Positions 1 to 7,033 of a stretch of DNA of 64,000 nt are shown piece after piece. This DNA is from Deltaproteobacteria bacterium (GTDB taxonomy: Bacteria > UBA10199 > GCA-002796325 > JACPFF01). The notes below the pieces were generated by a model. The model saw only the letters and a list, made by a program, of their open reading frames with translations. It was not told where the DNA came from and made no database searches. The DNA lies in contig JACQUX010000005.1 of assembly GCA_016210045.1 (NCBI GenBank), forward strand, positions 1 to 64,000, read 5' to 3'. Each line of letters begins with the position of its first letter. Position 1 is the stretch's first letter. A program made the position numbers and the translations under genes.

Positions 1-39
1 GATGATCGTAACGGGCATCTTCAGATCGTCGAATTTCAT
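1..39 (-). CDS. Start of a leftward gene, truncated by the window edge (possibly CobW-like)
   Basis: Only 13 codons are visible, reading MKFDDLKMPVTII from an ATG at 39. The segment KMPVTII resembles the first beta strand that precedes the P-loop in CobW/P47K metallochaperone GTPases (PVTIITGFLGxGKT), but the P-loop itself lies outside the window, so this is a guess. It lies 64 bases after the stop of the methylglyoxal-synthase-like gene and points the same way, so it is probably the next gene of the same operon. Confidence 0.3.
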   Translation of the reverse strand, partial: MKFDDLKMPVTII

Positions 40-103
40 CCTGTAATATTAATCCCGCGTGCGGGACGGTTATTTTTAATGTCATGCCCCGGCATAACAC
101 ATC

Positions 104-412
104 CTAAATATATCGGCAATTACTTATGGCGTCGTGTATAGCAATAACTATATCCCCTCCATCCGGACCATGACCGACAGATTCGATACGAAGATCCACA
201 TGACTGCGAATTGTGCTCGCCGTCCCCGAGGTAGCAATTAGCAAATGCTTCCGGAAAAAATCCACCTTATCCAATAGGAACTTGGCAAGAATATCCTTAC
301 AAATTTCACTGGCCATCACAGCAACGCATAGACGATCCTTACTTTTTGCACGTTTCACAAGTAAAGACAGCCCTTCATGCGTTAAAACATTATCGAGGAA
401 TATCTCTCTCAT
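104..412 (-). CDS. Short methylglyoxal-synthase-like domain protein
   Basis: The 102-residue product aligns over most of its length with the N-terminal two thirds of methylglyoxal synthase. It has the hydrophobic strand plus CK helix (residues about 29-40), the LIATSGTAS phosphate-loop equivalent of LYATGTTG (about 59-66) and GHGPDGGD (about 80-87), the equivalent of SGPMGGD with its catalytic Asp. Two things argue against true methylglyoxal synthase activity. The residue at the E. coli His19 position is Ser, and the protein stops before the FFxDPL strand and the later catalytic His/Asp. It may be a ligand-binding MGS-like domain or a truncated gene. It starts 10 bases after the stop of the upstream PLP-enzyme gene, so it is in the same operon. 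Confidence 0.6.
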   Translation of the reverse strand: MREIFLDNVLTHEGLSLLVKRAKSKDRLCVAVMASEICKDILAKFLLDKVDFFRKHLLIATSGTASTIRSHVDLRIESVGHGPDGGDIVIAIHDAISNCRYI

Positions 413-422
413 CGCAGTGACA

Positions 423-1580
423 CTATCTAACCCTACACGAGACTTTCCCTTGTTTATTGTCTTTCAACACAACATTGCTATCGGGAATCAGACTGAGAAA
501 ATTTAGCGTCTGATACAAATTCGTTCTCTGATCCCTCAACACCCTCTCAAACAGCGGTTCATTATCATAGTATTTCCAAAATGCGTCAAAGAACACCGTA
601 ACGCTAAATTTGGCTGGAAGCTTTGAAATTGCCGCCAAGTTCGCACCAGAGCTTGGTCCACCTGGAATTAACGTATGTAACCACAACAGACGACATGATT
701 CCATTGCCTCCGCAGGCTTAACAACAACAAACTCATCGATGAGATCAGAGTCGACATTCGCAAAAATCTTTCCAACGCTGACACCCTCAAGTTGATGCCC
801 TTCCGATGAAAGAGACTGCCCGCCGAAGGTGTGAGACAGCATGGTGTTGCCTTCAACGTCCACACCGATACACCGAATGTTTGGAAACGTTTTTTTCAAC
901 TCTCTGGCGATACCTGTAAACGTTCCTCCAGTGCCAACGGCACAAACAAAGTATGCCGGTTCTCGACCTTGACCCACCAAAACCTGAGCAATTTTTTTCC
1001 CAAGTGATTCAAAAGCTTCCGCATTGTATTGTGAATCTCCCTGGTCGATGAGACAACAATCAGCACCGAGTAATTCTGTCAACTTTCTGGCCCCCTGTAC
1101 AGCACCTTCTACACCTTGGTGCTCCGGCGTTTCCACCAGGAAACCACCCAAGGCACTAATATGTGCCGCTTTCCCAAAACTCATCCCTGCCGGACGGACG
1201 ACAATCACACGATACCCTAACAGTCGCGCAACAAACACAAGTGACGCTCCCCCGTTGCCGCTAGAATAGTCAACCAACACCATCCCTCGTTTAATTTTCC
1301 CATCTCGTTCCATTTTGCGAATGATATACAGATACATTCGATCTTTGTGACTTCCCGTGGGAGAATACAATTCGCACTGCGCTAAAAGAGGGCACTCTGT
1401 CAACGAATCAATGGCTTCTATCTCAAATGTTGGGGTCTGATCAACCATTGAGAGAAACCAACGCAATTTCGAATTGGGCTGATCTGCGGAAACTACAGGG
1501 GTAATATTGTCGTCCAGATTATTTATCTCTTCGGCAACCCGAGAAAGGCACGATCGCAACTGATCATTGTGAGCGTTCAT
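423..1580 (-). CDS. Cysteine-synthase-family PLP enzyme (fold type II beta-replacement enzyme)
   Basis: A 385-residue PLP enzyme of the CysK/CBS family. The Schiff-base lysine is in SPTGSHKDR (about residues 73-81), SSGNGGAS replaces the usual substrate-binding TSGNTG loop, and VGTGGT (about 218-223) is the PLP-phosphate loop. Family members replace the beta substituent of serine derivatives to make cysteine or non-protein amino acids such as diaminopropionate or O-ureidoserine. The N-terminal extension of about 50 residues, the altered asparagine loop and the roughly 50-residue tail differ from housekeeping CysK, so the substrate is probably different. The ATG lies 3 bases after the stop of the ATP-grasp gene, which implies translational coupling. 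I infer that it makes an amino-acid building block for the operon's product. Confidence 0.8.
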   Translation of the reverse strand: MNAHNDQLRSCLSRVAEEINNLDDNITPVVSADQPNSKLRWFLSMVDQTPTFEIEAIDSLTECPLLAQCELYSPTGSHKDRMYLYIIRKMERDGKIKRGMVLVDYSSGNGGASLVFVARLLGYRVIVVRPAGMSFGKAAHISALGGFLVETPEHQGVEGAVQGARKLTELLGADCCLIDQGDSQYNAEAFESLGKKIAQVLVGQGREPAYFVCAVGTGGTFTGIARELKKTFPNIRCIGVDVEGNTMLSHTFGGQSLSSEGHQLEGVSVGKIFANVDSDLIDEFVVVKPAEAMESCRLLWLHTLIPGGPSSGANLAAISKLPAKFSVTVFFDAFWKYYDNEPLFERVLRDQRTNLYQTLNFLSLIPDSNVVLKDNKQGKVSCRVR

Positions 1581-1583
1581 ACT

Positions 1584-2540
1584 CTATCTTCTCGGAACTT
1601 GAAACAACGCACCTTGCACAAGTCCATCCACCAGATCTGAAAACGAAATGCCATGGGCTTGCGCTGCCTCCGGAAACAAACTCGTAGGCGTCATGCCAGG
1701 AATAGTGTTGACCTCTAGGACGTACAATTGATCCTGATCGGTCACCACAAAATCCACCCGAGAAAGGTGTCGACATTCCAACACCCGATGCACTTGAATG
1801 GCAAATGTTTGTAATCGTTGTCTCATTTCTGCCGATAGCTTTGCCGGACAATCATGCACGCTCATACCGGGAGTGTAACGCGCCTCATAATCGTACCACT
1901 CTTTCTTCGCATGAATCTCGATTACCGGCAGTGCTATACACTCACCATCTTTCTCAAGGACACCCACTGTGATCTCTTTTCCAACAATAAATTCTTCCAC
2001 CAGCGCATCCCCACCCAATGTCACTGAGCGTTCAATCGCCGGACGCAAGTCTTCTTCCTTAAATACTCGACTTGCCCCCAAAGCAGACCCTTGACGATTC
2101 GGTTTCACCATCAACGACGGACCACCAACATATTCGGCTATTTGTGCTAGAAAGGTCGTTAAGTCATCTCCAACATGAAACATCAATCCCTTTGGGGTTG
2201 GCACCTTCACAGCGCTCAACATTCGTTTTGTCACATACTTATTCATCCCTAAGGCACTGCCCAAAACAGATGAACCAACATAAGGGATCTCTAAAATTTC
2301 CAGCAACCCTTGCAGGCACCCGTCCTCTCCCAGCGGCCCGTGAAGCGCAGGAAAGACAACATCCACATTGGCATGCTGCAATACAATCGGAAGGTTTTTA
2401 TTTAGTAGAAACTCGATAACGTCGTACCCAAGCCCACGCAAGGCCTCGGCAACACCGGCCCCCGTTACTAGAGACACATCACATTCAGGTGACGGCCCCC
2501 CCATCACAACCGCAACTTTAATCTTCATCCTCTCAGCCAC
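1584..2540 (-). CDS. D-alanine-D-alanine ligase-family ATP-grasp enzyme
   Basis: A 318-residue ATP-grasp ligase with near-canonical Ddl motifs: GGPSPECDVSL at the N-terminus, PALHGPLGEDG (about 66-76), VKPNRQGSALG (ATP-grasp lid), LVEEFIVGKEITVGVL, WYDYEARY (omega-loop Tyr) and the C-terminal LEVNTIPGMTPTSLFPEA Mg-binding segment. Family members join D-Ala to D-Ala (or D-Ala-D-X) through an acyl-phosphate; relatives also act as amino-acid ligases in natural-product pathways. The start used is GTG at 2540, directly after a TAA in another frame; ATG at 2528 is possible but has its SD too close. The gene follows the small peptide gene by 22 bases. It could be a housekeeping Ddl, a resistance copy, or a ligase that acts on the peptide or on the PLP enzyme's product. 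Confidence 0.85.
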   Translation of the reverse strand: MAERMKIKVAVVMGGPSPECDVSLVTGAGVAEALRGLGYDVIEFLLNKNLPIVLQHANVDVVFPALHGPLGEDGCLQGLLEILEIPYVGSSVLGSALGMNKYVTKRMLSAVKVPTPKGLMFHVGDDLTTFLAQIAEYVGGPSLMVKPNRQGSALGASRVFKEEDLRPAIERSVTLGGDALVEEFIVGKEITVGVLEKDGECIALPVIEIHAKKEWYDYEARYTPGMSVHDCPAKLSAEMRQRLQTFAIQVHRVLECRHLSRVDFVVTDQDQLYVLEVNTIPGMTPTSLFPEAAQAHGISFSDLVDGLVQGALFQVPRR

Positions 2541-2562
2541 TTATGCGCCCGTTACGATATAT

Positions 2563-2784
2563 TTACCAACAGCACGGATCTGGACAGTCGTTGTAGTTGT
2601 AAACACCCTTGCGATCATTTCTCCCCGTGCCTTCGCCTCGCTCAATTTTTCGCAAGGCTTGGAAGATCTCCGATAAATCTGCTCTTGCCACCGGCTGACC
2701 TCTTTGAGGTTGCTGCACAGCACTCCCCTTCGTCGCAACAGAGCCCCTTTGTTTCCCTCCACCTGCTCCCCGGACATTATTCAT
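2563..2784 (-). CDS. Small peptide with Cys-rich C-terminal tail; candidate precursor or scaffold peptide
   Basis: A 73-residue ORF that begins at an ATG (2782-2784) preceded by AAAGGAGG at a spacing of 4 bases, the strongest ribosome binding site in this part of the window. The frame stays open upstream to 2850, but the SD decides for 2784. The protein has three parts: a Gly/Gln/Arg-rich, probably disordered N-terminus; a predicted amphipathic helix (DLSEIFQALRKIERGE, about residues 36-51); and a 15-residue tail ending VYNYNDCPDPCCW-stop. This leader-helix-core layout, the position as first gene and the adjacency to an ATP-grasp ligase and a PLP enzyme suggest a RiPP-like precursor, a C-terminally extended scaffold peptide or a metal-binding peptide. 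I recognise no family. An overlapping ORF in another frame (2541-2777) has a worse SD spacing. Confidence 0.6.
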   Translation of the reverse strand: MNNVRGAGGGKQRGSVATKGSAVQQPQRGQPVARADLSEIFQALRKIERGEGTGRNDRKGVYNYNDCPDPCCW

Positions 2785-2820
2785 ATTGCCTCCTTTATGG
2801 CCACCAAACCGCACGGCGGA

Positions 2821-2850
2821 GCTATAATTCCGCCCCATTTTAAATAGCAA
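2821..2850 (-). promoter_or_regulatory. Possible promoter of the peptide operon
   Basis: On the minus strand a TTGCTA (2850-2845) and a TATAGC (2826-2821) are separated by 18 bases. They resemble sigma-70 -35 and -10 boxes and lie about 40 bases upstream of the peptide start. The match is modest and nothing else supports it. Confidence 0.3.
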
Positions 2851-2879
2851 GCCCTATTTTTTGATGTGACACTTAATGA

Positions 2880-3440
2880 GGTACCCCGTGGCAAACCACG
2901 GGGCATCAGAGCTCGGCTCTGCCGAGCTATCGGTTAAACAACCGCAACGGCTCCCCTTGCAATGCTTTGCCTTGATTCCGCACATACTGCTCGACCACTG
3001 CCCAGTTCCCGCCTTCTCCAACCGTTTTCACATAATACCCATCACTCCAGAACTCCCCACCCCACAACTCGCGCTTCAGCCAGGCACACCCTGCAAACAA
3101 TTCCCGCGCCACGATACTTTTGAACTCCCGCACCACCTCGCCAATGCTGTACTTCGGATGAAACGAACACAACAGATGGATGTGATTCATGTCACACCCT
3201 ATTTTCTCAAACACGATTTCATAGCGCTCGCCAATCCCGACCGCAATCCGCACAATCTCCGCCTCAACCTCGGGCACCAACAAAGCTCTCCGATATTTGA
3301 CCGGAAAGACAATGTAATAGGGCGTTTGAGACACACAATGCCACGAACGCTGGACCGTCGCTCCGTGACTGTACTTGAAAACCTACGGTTTTCAAACTTT
3401 CCCTCCACACCAAGGTCCGCGGCAAGCCGCGGGGAATAAA
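2880..3440 (-). mobile_element. IS200/IS605-like insertion element
   Basis: A single small HUH transposase gene is bracketed by sub-terminal hairpins, as expected for single-stranded IS200 transposition. On the left are an 8-bp stem CCCCGTGG/CCACGGGG (2884-2903) and a second stem AGCTCGGC/GCCGAGCT (2910-2928). On the right are TTGAAAACC/GGTTTTCAA (3375-3395) and CCGCGGC/GCCGCGG (3417-3432). There are no terminal inverted repeats and no obvious target duplication, both normal for this family. The exact ends cannot be fixed from one copy. The element separates aceE from the leftward peptide operon. Confidence 0.7.
2927..3334 (-). CDS. tnpA: IS200-family transposase TnpA (Y1 HUH nuclease)
   Basis: The 135-residue product has the Y1 transposase layout: VFPVKYRR near the N-terminus, the HUH motif as MNHIHLL (about residues 49-55), and the helix with the nucleophilic tyrosine in SDGYYVKTVGEGG (about 97-109), followed by VEQYVRNQG. 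The protein nicks and joins single-stranded DNA at hairpin-adjacent sites. The listed start is a GTG; the frame stays open further upstream, so the N-terminus may be a few residues longer. The stop overlaps the left-end hairpin. The gene looks intact, so the element may be active. Confidence 0.85.
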   Translation of the reverse strand: MSQTPYYIVFPVKYRRALLVPEVEAEIVRIAVGIGERYEIVFEKIGCDMNHIHLLCSFHPKYSIGEVVREFKSIVARELFAGCAWLKRELWGGEFWSDGYYVKTVGEGGNWAVVEQYVRNQGKALQGEPLRLFNR

Positions 3441-3512
3441 TTTGAAGTCGTATCGACAAAAATTGCACCATCATTGACACCCTCTCCGTTTCGCCGGTAA
3501 AGAGACTGCATC

Positions 3513-6200
3513 ATGAAACAGCGCAGGCGACGCCTCTCCGAATATGCCCCGGAAGAGCTGGAAGACCTTGAGAGAGAGGAGTGGCTCGATTCGTTGGATA
3601 GTGTGGTCGCCGAAAGCGGCGAAGCACGGGGTTCCTCACTCATCGAGGCCCTGCACAAGCACGCGGAGATGATGGGAGTCCGTGTCCCCTCCACCGTGAC
3701 CACGCCGTACATCAACACGATCCCCAAAGAGGCCGAACCGGAGTTTCCGGGCGACTTTGCGCTCGAACGGCGGATTACGCGGATGATCCGATGGAATGCC
3801 ATGGCCATGGTCGTCCGCGCCAATCGGCTGGCGAGCGGCATTGGGGGGCACATTTCGACATACACGTCGGCGGCGGTCCTCTACGAAGTCGCATTCAACC
3901 ACTTCCTCCGGGGCCGCGACCACTCCTGTGGCGGGGATCTCGTCTTCTTCCAGGGGCACGCGTCGCCCGGCATTTATGCCCGCGCGTTTTTGGAGGGCCG
4001 GATCAGCGAGCGCCAACTCGAGAATTTCCGCCGCGAACTCGCCGATGGCGGTGGGCTCTCATCATATCCCCATCCCTGGCTCATGCCGAATTTCTGGGAA
4101 GTCCCGACCGTATCGATGGGGCTCGGTCCGATCATGGCGATCTATCAGGCCCGCTTCAAGCACTACCTGCAAGACCGCGGGCTCAAACCGCCCGACGACT
4201 CCAAGGTCTGGTGTTTCCTGGGCGATGGCGAAATGGACGAGCCGGAATCGCTCGGGGCCATCACGCTGGCGGCACGCGAACAACTCGACAATCTGATTTT
4301 TGTCATCAACTGCAATCTGCAACGTCTCGATGGGCCGGTGCGTGGGAATGGAAAGATCATTCAGGAACTCGAAGCCGCCTTCCGTGGCGCGGGGTGGAAC
4401 GTCATCAAGGTCATCTGGGGACGCCGCTGGGACAAACTGCTCGAAAAAGATACCGGCGGTCTCCTCGTGAAACGGATGGGCGAAGTGGTGGATGGCGAAT
4501 ACCAGCGCTACAAGGCCACGGGTCCACAATGTGTCCGCGAAGATTTCTTCGGCGCCTACCCAGAACTCGCCGAGATGGTCCGCGACATGACCGACGAAGA
4601 AATCTGGAAACTCAACCGCGGCGGACTCGATACGTTTAAGGTCTTCTCGGCGTACAAAGCCGCGACCGAGCATCGCGGCGCCCCAACGGTCATTCTGGCC
4701 AAGACGATCAAGGGCTATGGTATGGGGGAGGCGGGTGAGGGGAAAAACATCACGCACCAGCAGAAGAAATTGAATGAAGAAGAACTGCGTGCCTTTCGGG
4801 ATCGCTTCGACATCCCGATCAACGATGAGAAGATTGCAGACGCACCGTTCTATCGTCCCGCTGACGACAGCGAAGAGATCCGGTATTTGCGTGAGCGGCG
4901 CAAAATCCTCGGCGGCTATCTCCCGTCCCGTCGCGTCACGGCCTCGGCGCTCCCGCCACTCCCCGATGCGGCGTTCACGGAATTTCAGCACGGGTCTGAC
5001 GGCCGCAATGTCGCCACCACCATGGCGCTCGTGCGCGTCATGACCAAATTGATCCGCGATCCGCAGCTCGGAAAATATATCGTCCCGATTATTCCCGACG
5101 AGGCCCGCACGTTTGGCATGGAGTCCCTGTTCCGCGAGATCGGCATCTATTCGCACGTCGGTCAGCTCTACGAACCGGTCGATGCCGAGAGCCTCCTCTA
5201 CTACCGCGAGGCCAAAGAAGGCCAATTGCTCGAAGAAGGGATTACCGAGGCGGGTTCCATGTCGTCGTTTATTGCCGCAGGCACCGCGTACGCCAATCAC
5301 GCAGTCCCGACGATCCCCTTCTTCCTCTTTTACTCCATGTTTGGCTTCCAGCGCATCGGAGATCTGATCTGGGCGGCGGCGGACATGCGTTGCCGCGGTT
5401 TTCTCGTGGGCGCCACGGCCGGACGCACCACGTTGGCGGGCGAAGGATTGCAGCACCAGGACGGACAGAGTCAGCTCCTTGCCTATCCGGTGCCGACGCT
5501 CCGGGCGTATGATCCGGCGTTTGCGTACGAAATCGCGGTGATTGTCCACGATGGCATTCGGCGCATGTATTACGATGGCGAAGAGTGTTTTTATTATCTG
5601 ACGGTAGAAAATGAACCCTATCCGCAACCGGCCATGCCCGACGGGGTCCACGATGGCATTGTGAGAGGCCTCTATCGATTCCGCCCCTCCCCGCTCAAGA
5701 AACCGGTCGCGCAGGCCCAGTTGCTCGGGAGCGGCGCGATCATGAACGAGGTGATCCAGGCCGCCACACTGCTGGAATCCTACGGCGTCGCCGCGGACCT
5801 CTGGAGTGTAACCAGCTACAAGGCCCTGCATCAGAATGCCCTCGATGTGGATCGATGGAATCTCCTCCATCCCGCTGAGCCGGCAAGCACTCCGTATGTG
5901 ACCGAGTGCCTCGGTAAAACTGAGGGGGTGGTCGTTGCGGCCTCCGATTACGTCAAGGCACTCCCCGAATCGATCGCCCGATGGTCCGGTCGTCCGTGGG
6001 TCTCGCTCGGCACCGATGGGTTTGGGCGGAGTGAGACCCGCAACGCGCTGCGCGATTTCTTCGAGGTCGATGCACGACACATTGCGTTTGCCACCTTGAG
6101 CGCCCTGGCCCGTGAGGGCGCTATCCCCATAAAAATCGTGGAGCAGGCGGCAAAAAAACTCGCGATCGATCCACACAGGACCAACCCCATCACGATGTAA
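3513..6200 (+). CDS. aceE: Pyruvate dehydrogenase E1 component, homodimeric type
   Basis: An 895-residue protein, close to the 887 residues of E. coli AceE, and alignable over its whole length. It decarboxylates pyruvate with thiamine diphosphate and transfers the acetyl group to the lipoyl domain of E2 in the cytoplasmic pyruvate dehydrogenase complex. The ThDP/Mg motif GDGEMDEPES is at about residue 237 and is followed by INCNLQRLDGPVRGNGKI. The C-terminal transketolase-like domains are complete (EGITEAGSMSSFIAAGTAY, TTLAGEGLQHQDGQS). No E2 or E3 gene is adjacent here; the following gene is unrelated and separated by a palindrome. The start ATG at 3513 is preceded by a weak AAAGAGA. Confidence 0.96.
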   Translation: MKQRRRRLSEYAPEELEDLEREEWLDSLDSVVAESGEARGSSLIEALHKHAEMMGVRVPSTVTTPYINTIPKEAEPEFPGDFALERRITRMIRWNAMAMVVRANRLASGIGGHISTYTSAAVLYEVAFNHFLRGRDHSCGGDLVFFQGHASPGIYARAFLEGRISERQLENFRRELADGGGLSSYPHPWLMPNFWEVPTVSMGLGPIMAIYQARFKHYLQDRGLKPPDDSKVWCFLGDGEMDEPESLGAITLAAREQLDNLIFVINCNLQRLDGPVRGNGKIIQELEAAFRGAGWNVIKVIWGRRWDKLLEKDTGGLLVKRMGEVVDGEYQRYKATGPQCVREDFFGAYPELAEMVRDMTDEEIWKLNRGGLDTFKVFSAYKAATEHRGAPTVILAKTIKGYGMGEAGEGKNITHQQKKLNEEELRAFRDRFDIPINDEKIADAPFYRPADDSEEIRYLRERRKILGGYLPSRRVTASALPPLPDAAFTEFQHGSDGRNVATTMALVRVMTKLIRDPQLGKYIVPIIPDEARTFGMESLFREIGIYSHVGQLYEPVDAESLLYYREAKEGQLLEEGITEAGSMSSFIAAGTAYANHAVPTIPFFLFYSMFGFQRIGDLIWAAADMRCRGFLVGATAGRTTLAGEGLQHQDGQSQLLAYPVPTLRAYDPAFAYEIAVIVHDGIRRMYYDGEECFYYLTVENEPYPQPAMPDGVHDGIVRGLYRFRPSPLKKPVAQAQLLGSGAIMNEVIQAATLLESYGVAADLWSVTSYKALHQNALDVDRWNLLHPAEPASTPYVTECLGKTEGVVVAASDYVKALPESIARWSGRPWVSLGTDGFGRSETRNALRDFFEVDARHIAFATLSALAREGAIPIKIVEQAAKKLAIDPHRTNPITM

Positions 6201-6300
6201 GGGTCTGACCGGAAATGCCTGTGCTGTTTGCGAGTGAAGATCGGGCAAAGATGGTCCCAAGATGAGATGCCAAAATGAATAGGCATTTCCGGTCAGACCC
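6201..6300. repeat. Palindromic repeat directly after aceE
   Basis: Two perfect 20-base inverted arms, starting GGGTCTGACCGG, occupy 6201-6220 and 6281-6300 with a 60-base spacer, beginning at the first base after the aceE stop codon. The layout is that of a REP/MITE-type element. It could also act as a bidirectional terminator, although no T-run follows. Confidence 0.7.
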
Positions 6301-6314
6301 TAACAGGAGAGGCT

Positions 6315-6778
6315 ATGAAACAATTCTTGTTATTAGCAGCTACCTGGTTATTGGCACTGCCCACTTTATTTACCCTGAGTTTCTTCGGAAGAATTATTTT
6401 CGTGGGGCCCCACGGGCTCACGCCCGTGGCACCCTGGAGGAGGCTTCGCCTGAGCACGACACCCCCCGGACTAACGTCCGGGGCCCCACGATCCAGCGCG
6501 CACCGCGCGCGAGAGGGGGGGGGACCCAACGGGCTTTGCCCGTTGGGGGGGCAGTGGCGACGACCGAGTCCGGGCACCCGCGAAGCGGGTGGACGAGGAA
6601 GTACCCGGAGGCGGAGCCGCAGGGTACGTGAGCCCCTCCAATAGTTGAAGACGTGCAATCCGGAGATACGGGAGACATATGGTCATTTGTTTTTCTTTCC
6701 ATCTTTACAACTCCCGGCTTGATACTAATGGGAAAATACTGGTGGCATAGACTCAAACCATCAAGAGAATATCCATGA
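6315..6778 (+). pseudogene. Small membrane protein gene split by a hairpin-rich insertion
   Basis: A good SD (AGGAGAGG) precedes the ATG at 6315, which encodes a hydrophobic segment MKQFLLLAATWLLALPTLFT followed by LSFFGRIIF. At about 6401 the reading frame enters a run of GC-rich mini-hairpins and ends at 6644. After the hairpins another frame (about 6638-6778) reads VEDVQSGDTGDIWSFVFLSI and then a second hydrophobic stretch ending GKYWWHRLKPSREYP, whose TGA overlaps the next ATG. I read this as one two-TM protein interrupted by insertion and put out of frame. An alternative is two unrelated fragments. Confidence 0.45.
6401..6627. repeat. Tandem cluster of seven or more short GC-rich hairpins
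   Basis: Successive perfect stems are visible: CGTGGGGCCCCACG (6401-6414), CCACGGGC/GCCCGTGG (6410-6429), AGGC/GCCT (6441-6451), CCCCGGAC/GTCCGGGG (6464-6483), GCGCG/CGCGC (6496-6510), CCCAACGGGC/GCCCGTTGGG (6525-6547), CACCCGC/GCGGGTG (6575-6591) and GTACCC/GGGTAC enclosing GCGG/CCGC (6601-6627). Each has a 2-5 base loop. It has no protein-like ORF and interrupts a membrane-protein gene. Shorter runs of the same kind occur at 41530-41640 and about 45330-45480. Confidence 0.65.
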
Positions 6779-7033
6779 AAAAACTGGTTCTAAAAATATT
6801 GATTATCGCAACCGGTGTTGCCTATTCTTCTTTTGCAAATGTTTCTTCAGCTTCACCGGCAATGTTGGATGGCAAGGGTTGCAATAGTTGTGAGACAATT
6901 TGCAATAAATCTGAGTCCAGAAGAAGGAATTCACTGCCACATATTCTCCCCGGAGGCTATCCAGAACTACAAGCAGGCAATGGAAGACGTAATGGCCAAT
7001 AACATTTCTTTCGATAGGAGCCGGCCCCAATGA
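6775..7033 (+). pseudogene. Small exported protein with an apparent frameshift, upstream of the SIR2-like gene
   Basis: The frame from ATG 6775 encodes a clear signal peptide (MKKLVLKILIIATGVAYSS, then FANVSSA) and a Cys-containing stretch GCNSCETICNKSE, then runs through unlikely Arg/Gly-rich sequence to a stop at 7002. The next frame carries more protein-like sequence (SPEEGIHCHIFSPEAIQNY and following) to a stop at 7033 that overlaps the ATG of the SIR2-like gene. The simplest reading is one protein of about 85 residues with a one-base indel near 6905-6925. A sequencing error or programmed frameshift cannot be excluded. No family recognised. Confidence 0.45.

Noticed and set aside
1584-2540. 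Assigning the ATP-grasp gene simply as housekeeping ddl
   Set aside because: Motifs fit, but no mur or fts gene is near and it is coupled to a peptide gene and a PLP enzyme, so the symbol was withheld.
4062-6260. 732-codon open frame antisense to aceE
   Set aside because: It is a shadow of the codon bias of aceE; the product has no family-like sequence and the sense strand is an unambiguous enzyme.
6401-6627. CRISPR-like array
   Set aside because: The hairpins differ from each other in sequence and length and there are no equal spacers; no cas genes are nearby.
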